From: Fragilariopsis cylindrus CCMP1102
Lineage: Eukaryota > Bacillariophyta > Bacillariophyceae > Bacillariales > Bacillariaceae
Reading direction: 5' to 3'
Assembly (NCBI GenBank): GCA_900095095.1
Contig: FMBT01000294.1
Location: 186,001-250,000, forward strand
DNA length: 64,000 nucleotides
Below the pieces are notes generated by a model. The model ran no database searches, was not told where the DNA came from, and saw only the letters and a list, made by a program, of their open reading frames with translations. Below, piece after piece: positions 21,212-32,471 of the stretch (positions within the stretch are counted from its first letter, which is position 1; every line of letters starts with the position of its first letter). A program made the translations under genes and the position numbers.

Positions 21212-22828
21212 ATGCAATTTTCTCATGCAGTAACCCTACTAGTTCTCTCAGGCGGAAATAATGCTGTCTCTGCCTTTCAATTGACGAAGACGACGTCATT
21301 CCCTACAACTGTCCGACCTTCTTCGACTGCAACGATTGGTAGTAGTCGTCGTCGTTATGCAGTAGCAATCGACGTTTCTTTACCACCAGCACCTAAACTT
21401 GATGAAGATGTTAAGATTATTGAAGAACCAGCAGTATTTGATATGACAGGTATCGCATTAGGTGGTTTACAAGGACAAGCATTGAAGTGGGAAGATTCTG
21501 ATTTTCCAAAAGCAAAAGAATTACGTGCTGTTATTCCAAAGGATTGCTTTGAACCAGAAACCAAAACATCTCTTAAATATTTAAGTGTATCTGTAATTGG
21601 TACGACATTATGTACATTAATGGGTACAAGATTATTAAGTGTACTACCACCATCGGCTTTGATAAATATACCATTCTGGTCATTATATTCTGCCGTTACT
21701 GGTACAGTCGCTATGGGTCTATGGGTATTAGCACATGAATGTGGTCATGGTGCATTCTCCAAAAATAAAAAAATACAGGATACTGTTGGATTTTGGTTAC
21801 ATTCCTTCCTCTTAGTTCCATACTATAGTTGGCAACGATCACATGCTGTACATCATCAATATACGAATCATATGGAATTAGGCGAAACACATGTACCAGA
21901 AAAAGCAGTAACAACTGATAAAGGGAAGGAAGGTGGCTCATTAGGATTACGCAATTTATTCTATGAACGGTTTGGTTCTACTAAAATGGGATTACGAGCC
22001 TGGGGTGCCATGCAAGGAACATTACATTTATTAATTGGTTGGCCAGCATATTTAATGATCGGTGCAACTGGTGGTCCTGATCGTGGATTAACAAATCATT
22101 TTTTACCAAATCCATTAACAAAACCAAACAAGCCAAGAAGAGAATTGTTTCCAGGGAATTGGAAAAAAAAGGTATTAAAAGCTGATTTGGGTGTTGCAAC
22201 TGCAGTAGCTGGTATTGTCGCATGGACAGTCCGGAATGGATTTTCACAAATGATGGCATTATATGGTGGACCACTTATTGTTGTTAATGCATGGTTAATC
22301 ATATACACATGGTACGTTCATTACTTTCATCTCGATTTCACTTTTGTTTTCCGAGACTTTTATTCTGTTGAAAAGATTGACCTTTGTGTCTGCTGATATA
22401 TAAATGTAAATTCTAATATTACATTCTGACTTACTTTTACTGCCTTTTCTCTCTCGTTCATTAAATACAGGCTCCAACACACTGATGTTGACGTACCTCA
22501 TTTTTCTTCTGAGAATCATAGTTTTGTGAAGGGTGCGTTACATACCATTGATCGTCCATACGACAAACTTGATCCATGGGGAGCTATTGACTTTTTACAT
22601 CATAAGATTGGTACAACCCATGTTGCGCATCATTTCGATTCGACTATACCACATTATAAAGCAGAAATAGCAACAGAAGCTATCAAAAAAGCGTATCCTA
22701 AAATGTACTTATATGATCCTACACCAATCCCTCAAGCCTTGTGGAGAATTTCAAAAGGTTGTACAGGAATGGTGAAACGTGGAACTAAATGGGTCTGGAA
22801 TAACAAAGGAGTCGAGGCGTTGTTATAA
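21212..22828 (+). CDS. Plastid-targeted fatty-acid desaturase (FAD2/FAD3-like, delta-12 or omega-3)
   Basis: Two exons: 21212-22311 and 22471-22828, with a 159-nt intron; the join makes 'YTW|LQHTDVDVPHF', a conserved block of membrane desaturases. About 485 residues. All three His boxes are present: 'HECGHGAFS' near residue 175, 'HAVHHQYTNH' near 210, and 'THVAHH' near 410. The N-terminus is a signal peptide followed by 'VSAFQL', which fits the diatom plastid presequence with Phe after the cleavage site. The boxes and the C-terminal 'STIPHYKAEIATEAIK' resemble microsomal FAD2/FAD3 enzymes rather than plant plastid FAD6 (whose first box is HDCAH-type). It introduces a double bond into acyl chains on membrane lipids, using ferredoxin if in the plastid. 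Whether it is delta-12 or omega-3 cannot be settled by eye. Confidence 0.92.
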
Positions 22829-23272
22829 AATATACAATAAAATACTGTATAATAAAAACATTATATTAACGAAATAAATATAACACATCGTACAATTTAA
22901 TCATATCATCGAAGAACTGAAATGGATGCTCCATTTGATTAGAGACCGCGCATTTGCTGTTATCATACAATAACACTCTACACTTCTTTGAACTAGCTAG
23001 TCGTATGTGCTTGCTTGTTTAGCGTAATAAACGCAAAAGAAAGTTGAATATAACGAATGAACGCCCTTTGACAACGCAGAAAATAATATAGAATAAGGAA
23101 AATTAGAGCTACGAACGATTTATTTGACTTCTCTTGATGCCAATCCCTAATATCTTGCTAAACTGCTATTATAATAATCTTAAATTTTATGATAACTAGT
23201 ACTACGAAACATATAACTTAAACTTGTACTACTACTATCTTACGAGTCCGCATAAAATTAAGTCCCCCCATT
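22829..23272. other. Intergenic, nothing recognised
   Basis: 444 bp between convergent genes. AT-rich; poly-A signal-like AATAAA sequences occur just after the desaturase stop. No gene supported. Confidence 0.5.
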
Positions 23273-26200
23273 TTATCCGCTATTTCGCATACCCGATGAA
23301 ATTCCGTTGATACAAACGACAAGGGCGTCTTGCAGTGTTTGTTTCTCCATTTCTTCTTCGGTTGTCAAATCTTCGCGTTGGTCTAGGGCACGGAATCTTT
23401 TCATTAATTCAGCCTGAATAACATTTAAAGGATCTACGTACGGAGCGCGAATGCTGTTAGAGGCTCTCTGCAGGGCCACATGATGTCCAGCAACAATTTC
23501 AGATTGTGTTACATCCAAAATGGATTGACGAGTTTGGACTAATTTTTCACGGACTTCCACTCCCAACTGTTTTGATTCTTCCGAACTAACCAATTGGTCA
23601 TCGTAATTTTTAGAAACAGAAAAATCGGTTTTGGAGACAATCATAGAAATCAAATCAATCAACTCACGGAACCACGGCCATGAATTGTACATATCCTGGA
23701 GACATTCCAAATCTTCTGTATCCGTTGCGGTGAGTCCGGCTCCGACACCTAGCCACGCCGATAGATGGGTACGGGTTTGAGTCCAGGCAAAGGTCCAAGG
23801 GATGGCTCTCAAACTTTCGATACCACCTTTCGGGTTACGCTTAGCTGGACGACTACCAATATTTAAGATTTGCAATTCGAGCTCTGGAGTAGCCTCCCGG
23901 AAGTAAGGAACAAATCGAGGTTCCTCATTGACTAAGTGACGATAATCGTTACATGATTTATCGCTAATTTTTTCCATCTGCTTTCTCCATCCATCTGTCG
24001 GTTCAACGTGCTTAGTAAAAGTTTCTCTCAACACAGCAGCTGTGTAGATATCTAATGTATGTTCTGCAATCTGAGTACTCCCGTAATTCTGAGTGATCAT
24101 TTCTCCTTGTTCGGTGACACGGAATCGACCGTTGATGGTGTTGGGAGGGTGGGATAAAACTGCACGATATAAGGCTGGATTTCCACCACGACCTACGGTT
24201 CCTCCCTTACCGTGGAAGAAGCACAATTCAATACCGGCTTTATTTGCGACTTCGACCATTCGTTCTTGCGACAAATATTGGGCCCAACAAGCGGCCAATC
24301 GTCCTGCATCTTTGGCACTGTCCGAATCTATTTCGCAATGGAAGAAAAAAAGGGGAAACATTGAGACACGCAAACTTTATGTTTGATTGAACTCGATGTG
24401 TGCATATAAACACGAGATACACTATGTCAGAAATGATACTCACATCCAACCATAACCTCTTGCTTTCCATTGATAGCTGCTACATAGGCAGGAACACTGA
24501 ATAGGGTTTTGAGACGTTCGGGAGCGTTATTAAGATCATTTAATGTTTCGAACAAAGGAGCGACTCGCATCATGTTACCATTTCTTGCTGTCATTCCGAA
24601 TTGTTTTTGCAGCAACATAACTGCTAGCACATCCGATGCTGTTTGACATTGGGAGATAACATAGGCACCTAAGGCTTCGGGTTCTAATTCTGAAGCAGTT
24701 TGGAAGACTTCAAGTGTTCGTATAACCATAGGATCGAATTCCATACTTTGCAATCGCTCACTGGGGAACAAAGGTCGACGACTCGATAATTCGGACGCCA
24801 ACCAATTAATACGAGCATCTTCATCCCAATCGGCGTATGAGCCAATTCCTAACCATCTTGTAATGGAATCCAATGCATTAGTGTGTTGGGTTGATTCCTC
24901 CCGAATATCTAACGGCACTAAAGTAATACCGAATACCTTCAACCGACGAACGATGTCGCTCAAAAGTCCATCGGCGACTAAATCGAAACCGGTCTCTATG
25001 AGTGATTCGTGCATGATTCTCAAAGGCCCGAGAAGATCCTCGGCTTTTGTGACCGACTCCAGAACATCTTCGTCAGATTCGTCACCAAATAAATTTTTCA
25101 TAGAATAGTACGCTTGATCTGGGTCGTTTTGAAAATATTCGTTTGCGAGTTTCATTTCGATTTCGTTTGCGGTTTTTACCAAACGTTTGCGCATGTGAGA
25201 AATCACTCTTCGGTAAAGTTCTCTTTTATGGAAGGCGTTGGGAATAGAACTAGCCAATTCAATCATTTTCGAAGAAAAACGACTCGAGATCGCTAGCTGT
25301 GATTCGAGCTCTGTTAGATCCTGAAGGTAGAGTCGCGCCGCACGCAACCGTTGATGCAGAACAACCTCTCTCGTTACCTGGGGTGTAACGTTGGGATTAC
25401 CGTCACGATCTCCACCGATCCAACTTGCGAATCGGATGGGACATACCTCGAGTGGCAGTCGTTTGCCTAGACTAGCCAGACATTGAGCATCGAGTTTGCG
25501 TAGATAATTAGGAACAGCTGTCCACAAACTCGTATCAATGATAGCCAATCCACCAGCAGCCTCCTTCTGAACCGTAGGTTTATTCCGTCGGATTTCGTCC
25601 ATACCCCAAACACTAGAAACGATACGTTGTAGATCAAGAGTTCCAGTGAGTTGTTCGTGTGGCAATAAATCGGGACGTTCTAGGTATGCCAATAGTTCAG
25701 TACATTTCCGGTATTTCCGTAGTACTGATTTGCGATTCACCTCCGTGGGATGTGCCGTTAAGACCAATTCAACACTTTGCGAGCAGAGTTGATTGTAAAT
25801 TTCTTCTTTCGATGCACCTTCCGAATCTAATAACAATTGGATGGTACCCTTAATCGAATCTTCCATGTGATACAAAGGACCTGGAAGCTTTGTTGGCACG
25901 TCACGCTCGTGTTGTTTGATGGCTCTCAATCGATGTTGCACCTCCGCCGAGTTTACAAGCGATAACGCGGTAGAGATGCATCTATTAATGCCCAAACATT
26001 CTGACGCTGTCAAGCTTTTAGCGCGTTCAATCATAGTCTGAAGGGGCGTCTCGTCGCTTGGATTTGCGGCACTATTGGGAGAAAATAGATGAGTGACAAA
26101 AAAGACAAAATACACGAATACAACAGACGCATATTATACGGATACCACACAAAATATAAATAGGAATAACACACAAGTACTACATACCGCTGTCGTCCGT

Positions 26201-26564
26201 ATCCAATAAATTCTTCATACAAGTCATGTACTTTTGGATTTTCGTGTTGTACCAAATCTGATAAGATTTCCGTCAACATCTCAATATCTCGCGTGAGAGG
26301 AGCGTCATTTTTGCTTAGCGTACTCGATTGCGACAACGGAACGGATACTTCCAATGATTCTGTCGCTTCTTCATCGATACCTAAAAGAACGTGACTGTCG
26401 GAGGAGGTATCGTCTGATGCGGCACCACCACGAGGATTGAATATCTTTTTTACAGTCGTCCAAGGAAGTACGGTGTTTTTGCGATTCCGAGATGATGACG
26501 CGAAGGTGCCACTTGGATTTGCCAGTAGACTAAGGGCTACCACTGTCAACAATGATACCTTCAT
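23273..26564 (-). CDS. PEPC: Phosphoenolpyruvate carboxylase with signal peptide
   Basis: Three exons: 26188-26564, 24444-26071 and 23273-24327 (introns of 116 nt each). Joins give 'YGRQR|AANPS' and 'VMVGYSDSAKDAGRL', the latter a core PEPC block. About 1019 residues, normal for the family plus a presequence. Catalytic elements are present: 'LTAHPTE' (catalytic His, near 233), 'GGDRDGNP' (near 347), and 'GKGGTVGRGG' (near 708). The enzyme carboxylates PEP with bicarbonate to oxaloacetate. The first about 23 residues are a clear signal peptide ('LLTVVALSLLANPSG'), so the protein enters the secretory route and, in a diatom, probably a plastid-surrounding compartment; published work on Phaeodactylum placed one PEPC there and one in mitochondria. 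The C-terminus is '...GMRNSG', like the R-N-T-G end of bacterial-type enzymes rather than the plant Q-N-T-G. Confidence 0.95.
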
Positions 26565-27265
26565 GATTGCTACAATATTTCTCTCGTCTACTTTGGCACT
26601 ACTTTTTCTTTAACTTTCTTTCAATATCCTATTAGTGAACTTAGCGGATGTTGTTGGAAGTTTTATGTTTGTTGAAGAAGAAAAATAGCAAAGTTGCATT
26701 CCCCTGACACGCGTTGAAGATATTATTAATACAAAGACACTGCGGAACAAAAAATAAAAGGATTTTCATTTTGAAAATTCACGCCGACGCGATTTCGGTG
26801 CATTTTCATCTTTTTGCAGAGATGACATCGCTCAAGTTCCAAAAATCTACGGCTGAAAACGAACGACATTTCTACTCGCTCCTACGTCTACGTCACAATT
26901 GGGCGCCACGGGAAAAACAAAATCAGCCAGAATTTTCTTGAAGATATACGGATTACAATAATTTGAAAAGCATTATTTGTTTTTCCTGATAGGAGTAGTT
27001 TTAGTCGATGTACTACTGTAGTATACGCATATATCTAGATGCCAATAGCAATATCAACCATAGCTTGACCATTAAATCTAAAGATTACCTACTCGTATAA
27101 TCAATTGATATGATCTGGTAATTTCTATGAAATATATATCTTAACGTACAGTAGTTACCGATTAATTGTATGGACTAGATCTTGAGTGTCAAGAAAAAAA
27201 TGGTACCGTTTATGCAGCATAAGATCCCCCCGAGATCAATAGTTTAAATTGATGTCATAATAGGT
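26565..27265. other. Intergenic, nothing recognised
   Basis: 701 bp upstream of the PEPC gene and downstream of the next minus-strand gene. It should hold the PEPC promoter. A 75-codon plus-strand frame (26714-26941) lies opposite it and looks like chance. Confidence 0.5.
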
Positions 27266-28546
27266 CTACTTTTTACGAGAGAAAAGTCGTTTGAAGAATC
27301 CCCTTTTATTCTTCTTCTCTGGTTGTTCGCCGATACCATATGTTGCGTTGGGGTTGTTGTTGTTATTAGTGCCACTTCCACGAGCTTTTGATGGAGATTT
27401 CGATCTGTTACGACGAAATCCAAAGCCTCTTCGTTTTGACTTGCCGAAATTTTCAGGTTCACGATCCTTTAGGTAAGACATCATCAACATCAACAGTCCC
27501 AGTACGAACATAGTTAAAGTTAACCAATCGATCCAATGCATTTGTTTCAAAAGACCAGTTGATGTAGTAGGGTTCAAGTCAAAACGCTTCTTTACGCCGA
27601 ATGGATCAGGACACCCATTAGGATATTCCAGAATACTGCACGTACTCGAATAAGTTAATAGATCACGTAACCCTTCATTATCTTTTTCTCTATTCTCATC
27701 ACTACTGTTTTCTTCTTCCTCTTCTTCGAGCTGCCGCCGTTCGTTGCTATCGTTTTCATCACCGCTATTGTTATCATTGCCATCGTCATTGTTATATTCG
27801 TTCTCGTCGATAGAGTAAGCAAGGATACAATCTACCTCGCCCAGTTCGTTGTTTAAGTCGCTTAGGGTGTCCATTAATTCTAATTCACCCTTTCCTGTAC
27901 AAAACGCCCCATTAAATTGAGCAGTTACGAATCTACCGTTGGCACAGTAGGTAGTATAACTATGAGCATTGGGGTACAATTCAACATTATGCTGGTAAAA
28001 ACTTCCATTACCACCATCGTTGGAGTCATCATTGTCGTTATTGTCATCATCTTCTTCTACCAAGACGCACTGTGAAGTGGCATCGCCATCATTGTTCAAT
28101 CCCAAAGCGTTACCAAAATCCTCAATCCCATTATTAGATATGAATGTGTTGATATAATAACGTTTTCGGCACGCATCATTTGGTGTTTTGTCCCCAGTTT
28201 GTACCCCGTACAGCGAGTACGCAACGTTGGCTCGATAACACTGTGTTCTACCCATATACCACGGATTGTCATCCTCGTTGCCATCCCCTTTACATCCAGA
28301 CTCGTCGTCATCGTTATAGTTATTACCGTATTCAGACCAAACACAACGATGATACTGGACGAAGATCTTATCGTATTCTCCTATCTGAATACTCCGAAGG
28401 AGATTCAACGGATCACTTTGATACGAATGAAACTTTCGTTTTGCCTTGATGACAGCGGCTTCCATACTATACCGACTATTAGTATAGGCGTCAACAATCA
28501 AGGAAGTGTATGATCCTAGGAAAAGAAAGAGCACTAAGGAAACCAT
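27266..28546 (-). CDS. Secretory type I membrane protein, uncharacterised
   Basis: A 426-residue intronless frame with an ATG at 28546. Residues 1-20 are a signal peptide ('LVLFLFLGSYTSLIVDA'). A Cys-containing lumenal or extracellular domain follows, with 'YDKIFVQYHRCVWSEYGN' near 60, 'NPWYMGRTQCYRANVAYSL' near 95 and 'CILAYSIDEN' near 240. Acidic Asp/Asn/Glu inserts split it (about 165-185 and 250-290). One membrane helix is near 335-355 ('WLTLTMFVLGLLMLMM'), and the short tail is very basic (RSKSPSKARG...KRLFSRKK). The conserved Cys blocks remind me of secreted protein families common in diatoms; function unknown. The basic cytosolic tail could carry sorting signals. Confidence 0.75.
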   Translation of the reverse strand: MVSLVLFLFLGSYTSLIVDAYTNSRYSMEAAVIKAKRKFHSYQSDPLNLLRSIQIGEYDKIFVQYHRCVWSEYGNNYNDDDESGCKGDGNEDDNPWYMGRTQCYRANVAYSLYGVQTGDKTPNDACRKRYYINTFISNNGIEDFGNALGLNNDGDATSQCVLVEEDDDNNDNDDSNDGGNGSFYQHNVELYPNAHSYTTYCANGRFVTAQFNGAFCTGKGELELMDTLSDLNNELGEVDCILAYSIDENEYNNDDGNDNNSGDENDSNERRQLEEEEEENSSDENREKDNEGLRDLLTYSSTCSILEYPNGCPDPFGVKKRFDLNPTTSTGLLKQMHWIDWLTLTMFVLGLLMLMMSYLKDREPENFGKSKRRGFGFRRNRSKSPSKARGSGTNNNNNPNATYGIGEQPEKKNKRGFFKRLFSRKK

Positions 28547-29223
28547 CTTGATGAGAGTTTTATCACCTTGATATTGGATACTAGTAGTAACCTGGCTATT
28601 GTGATGTAGTTTAAAGTAATTGAAATCAAAAGTGAAATTCTAAAAATTTGTAATTGGAAGCACTTTTTTGTTCGAAATGTGAAGGGCTGTAATAATCATA
28701 CTTAAGTGCCGATCGCTATATTTTGCGCGCGTGCACATTCGACATTGACAGGACTGAAATTGACAACAATAATTTAAAAACAGAGAAAAGTTACACAAAA
28801 ATTAAATTACGTTCAGCAGTTTTTAAAGTGTCGGTGTGATGCTCCTTTAGTACCTCATACGGACCAAGGAAATTCTAGAAATCAACGACGAAAGTGACAA
28901 CGAAGGCGATGATGCAAAGAAAGAAACCGACAGAAAAAGAGAAGAAGAGTGTCACGGGCGAAATAGACGTTTAAAGTGGTATTTTTTTCTCTGAATATGG
29001 GGGTACATTTTCACGTTCAATCTATCGTCCAATCGTTCATTCTATTAGTTATAAAGAAGTGTAGGCTATCTATCTATGAGTGTTCTACTCAATTATTATT
29101 TGTACTTTTTCCTACGATTATTGGTTATGTATACAAAGTTATGGTTAGGTTTTTCCGGTAATACCTACTATAAATTCTTCAGTAATTGAAGGATGATCAT
29201 CACTTTTTGCTATGTTAACGTTA
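28547..29223. other. Intergenic with a short charged open frame
   Basis: 677 bp. A plus-strand frame at 28851-28994 encodes about 47 mostly charged residues (Glu, Asp, Lys, Arg) with no ATG at its start, so it might be a relic or chance. Nothing else is visible. Confidence 0.4.
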
Positions 29224-30367
29224 CTACTTTGACCATGGTTCATCTTCTTCTTCATCGTCAACATCATCGTCTCGAGCATAAACGTTGTAATAAATCTGAC
29301 TATCATTCCCTTCACCGTCGACACCACTTTCGATCCATATTTTATCATCATAGTATACTGTTTGGATGTATGTGGACCGTCCCTTTAACATACCAAATGT
29401 TCCTATTCCGACATTCGAAAATCCAAATATGTCCGTCGAAATTTTGTCGTAGACAATTTCTACAACTGCAGCGGTTGGATTATTTGGCATGGGCTGAAAA
29501 TAGAGGAAGTGGGGAATTTTTTGTTTTTGTGATGGGGTTCATTTAGAAAAATGCATTGTAAGTATCATGTAAAAATAAAAAGAAGCAGCAAAGAATGTGA
29601 GCAACTTTTTTTCGCGTATTTCGTATGCCTGCTAAGTTTATTATCCTTCACAAGTTACTACTTACATCCATAACTTTGTAAGTACTTTTGACGGCTAATC
29701 GTTTTAGTGCTAATGTTTTGAAAAAATCAAGTCCGTAATCCACTTTGTTACTACCCGTAGCGGCATTCCCGGTCCCACTTGCAAATTTCATGGTAATTGT
29801 CGCATCTGCTGGTAAAGCTTCTGCCATTAATGGTTCTGTCGTAAATGCCATCCTCCATTTTGTACCCGGCAATGATGAGCGAAGTTTCAGATGCAATGGA
29901 ACAGAAGAATCCACCGCTGCTGTGGACGATGATGATTGGTGACGAAAAGCTAAAATGTTTTCCACATATCGCCGTAATTCATTTCTTTTTATCGGATCCA
30001 ATTGTGATGGTTTTATATTTTGTTGCTTCATAGCATTCATCTGGATTTGTAATTCTTGATAATCAAAGTCCGCCGTTTGTTGTGGTGACTTGTTGTTCTT
30101 GTTTTCGGCTTGTAGTGCCGAGGTAGTTGTTGTGGGAGTAGTAGTAGTTCTGGTGGTTATTCTACTTCTCGTTCTTCCGTTCGAGACTTTCATCGCATCA
30201 TGCTGCGACTGCTGTGATGATAGCTTCAATGATACAGGAGTGGTAAAGGCAGAACAAACTGCGGCATAGCACATCGCGATCGCTGCCATCATGCGTACAA
30301 TATTGTTCATTGTTAGTCGTCTTTGTCTTTGTCGTTGTCTTGGTCGTTGCAGTTGTCGTCGGTCCAT
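29224..30367 (-). CDS. Plastid lipid-associated protein / fibrillin-like
   Basis: Two exons: 29666-30367 and 29224-29493, with a 172-nt intron; the join gives 'TYKVMD|PMPNNPTAAVV' in frame. The frame's first ATG is at 30367 (323 residues), but the second ATG at 30310 gives a textbook diatom plastid presequence, 'MMAAIAMCYAAVCSA/FTTP', and is probably the real start (304 residues). The mature part carries 'LRSSLPGTKWRMAFTTEPL', 'VDYGLDF' and 'GRSTYIQTVYYDDKIWIESG', which fit the lipocalin-like PAP/fibrillin fold that binds lipids or pigments at thylakoids and plastoglobules. The C-terminus is acidic. Family assignment is by pattern only and moderately sure; plastid targeting is well supported. 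It is divergent from the uL1m gene. Confidence 0.75.
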
Positions 30368-31000
30368 TTCCTTGATATGCTTTTATTATTGTAAGATAAA
30401 AAAGATCGTTGTCGTCGTTGCGTCTTAGTTGGTTGTAATATTATGAGGTTGGATGGTACGTTTTTCAAATACAACGGAAACAGTTTGAGATCGGGGTCGA
30501 TCTTTTGAGTCAGTCGTGTCCTGGTTTCGGCCACGCTCCTAATACTGTCTCTTTCTCTTTCAGTGTTGTCTCTCGCTCTGTTAAGTTATGCTGGTGGTAT
30601 CTTGCTTCAGAAGTCAAATAATGATAAACACGTACCGTATGTTTCGATGTTGATTATCTGATGATCGATGATCGATGATTGATGATTGATGACTTTGTCG
30701 TGTTAGCTGTTTGCCTATGTTTGACAGTGCTGATGATGAATTGCTAATGATGTGTGACACAAATTTGAGTCCCGAGTAACAACGACTCGAATCGACACAT
30801 TCGACTCATTCCCTGCCTGCTATTTTTTTTACGGTGAGCACTCTACTGGTAACGTTACTGATGTTGCTGTGTTCAAGCAGTTTGAAGTTCTGAGTTCTGA
30901 ACAAACGGCGTAGTAAGCCATTATGGCATAAAGGTAACAACGTTTAATGCTATCAAAAAGTGGAGTAGTACAGTAGAAGATAGAGAGAGAAAAAGCAATA
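30368..31000. other. Shared upstream region of two divergent genes
   Basis: 633 bp between the fibrillin-like gene and the uL1m gene. A degenerate GATGATC/GATGATT tandem lies at about 30658-30691. No gene supported. Confidence 0.5.
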
Positions 31001-31146
31001 ATGTGGACAAATAAGGCATCATCATTGCTTCACAAACGTCTTCCGATGACGACTTCGACGAGAGCATCGACCCGCTATTTAAGTGCATTTATGTTAAGAC
31101 GGGCAGCGACAACCAACCCAACATCATCATCGTTGTCGTCGTCGTT

Positions 31147-31178
<32 letters not shown>

Positions 31179-32471
31179 TTTTGTCTTCCACAACGTCGTC
31201 TACGACAACATCTTTCCAACCGCATCCACAAGGACAATCGCCTTATGTATGCCGTTATTACGTTACTAGAGCACATCCACGTCCTATTCCTGAATATTCT
31301 GTACCGACAGGACTGCAAATGGTATTGGATGGTGTGGAAGAACGAAAAACGCGTCGTGCCACCAGATGGGAACAAAACAAAGTGAAACGACAATTGAAAG
31401 GAATCGAGGTGAGTATTGTGTATGTATGAGAGAGAGAACAAAAGGAGAAAGAAGAGCATCATAAATTATGTCATCTAGCTTGTTGTACGCATGCGTTTCT
31501 TCCTCTGGTTTAATGAATGGAATGTATGGACGGATAAGCGTGATACCAATTGTCCAGAAACAAACTCAACCATTGTTTTATTTATTTTCAATTATTTCGT
31601 ATGTGTCGTTTTGTTCAATCATTTATTTTTGTTGTCGGCACCAATTCGCATGGAAACTAAAAACTAAATTAATGTACTGAACGCCGACAAAACGATCATA
31701 ATAAACATATATGATATTCCAAACAAACAAACAAAACAAAAGGATTCGGGAGAATATCGGAATCATAATGAAACTATTGAATTGGCTATCAATCTAAATA
31801 TCGATCCGAGAAAGCCAGGTCAAGCGTTACGTGGATCGATGGTCCTACCACATGGAACAGGAAAAACTGTGTCGTGTCTTGTGTTTACGTCCGATGGAAA
31901 AACAATGGAGGAAGCCAAGATCGCAGGACATGAAGCAGGTGGGGAAGAATTAATCGATAAAATTATTGCCGGTGAAGTAGCCATCGATCAATACCAACGT
32001 GCGTTAGCCACAAAGGAAACCCTACCGATGGTACAAAAACAATTAGCACGGTTACTCGGTCCGAGAGGACTGATGCCGAATCTGAAAACCAATACTGTCT
32101 TCGATGAAGGATCGATGTTGTTAACCTCGTTGAAGGAACAATCGAGTACCGTTACCTATCGAACTGAGTCCGGTGGGATCGTACATTTTCCAGTCGGACG
32201 AGGTAGTTTCACTCCACAGCAACTGATAGAAAATTTACAAACAATTTGTCAAACTGTACAGGATGTGAAACCAGAACAATACGGGAAAGGTAAAAAGAAA
32301 AAATCAAGCGGTGGTGGGGCTGGCACGAAAGGTAACAGTAAGAAACAAAGTAAAAATGTGAAGTACTGGTTGAAAGCACATTTGACTGCCACACAAGGGA
32401 AGGGCAGTGTCTTACTCGATCTTCGTACCGTCGATCCGACGTCACCATTCTTTATGAAGGAACCAGAATAA
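31001..32471 (+). CDS. MRPL1: Mitochondrial ribosomal protein uL1m
   Basis: Two exons: 31001-31408 and 31743-32471, with a 334-nt intron, the longest in the window. The join gives 'QLKGIE|DSGEYRNHNETIELA'. About 378 residues. The N-terminal 75 residues are basic and Ser/Thr-rich, typical of a mitochondrial presequence; a Ser run is encoded by a TCG microsatellite. The L1 domain shows 'AINLNIDPRKPGQALRGS', 'LARLLGPRGLMPNLKTNTV' (family signature) and 'GRGSFTPQQLIENL'. A Lys/Gly/Ser insert sits near residue 305. L1 forms the stalk that moves tRNA out of the E site. The start of exon 2 follows an ACAAA-rich stretch rather than a pyrimidine tract, so the 3' splice site is unusual. Confidence 0.9.
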
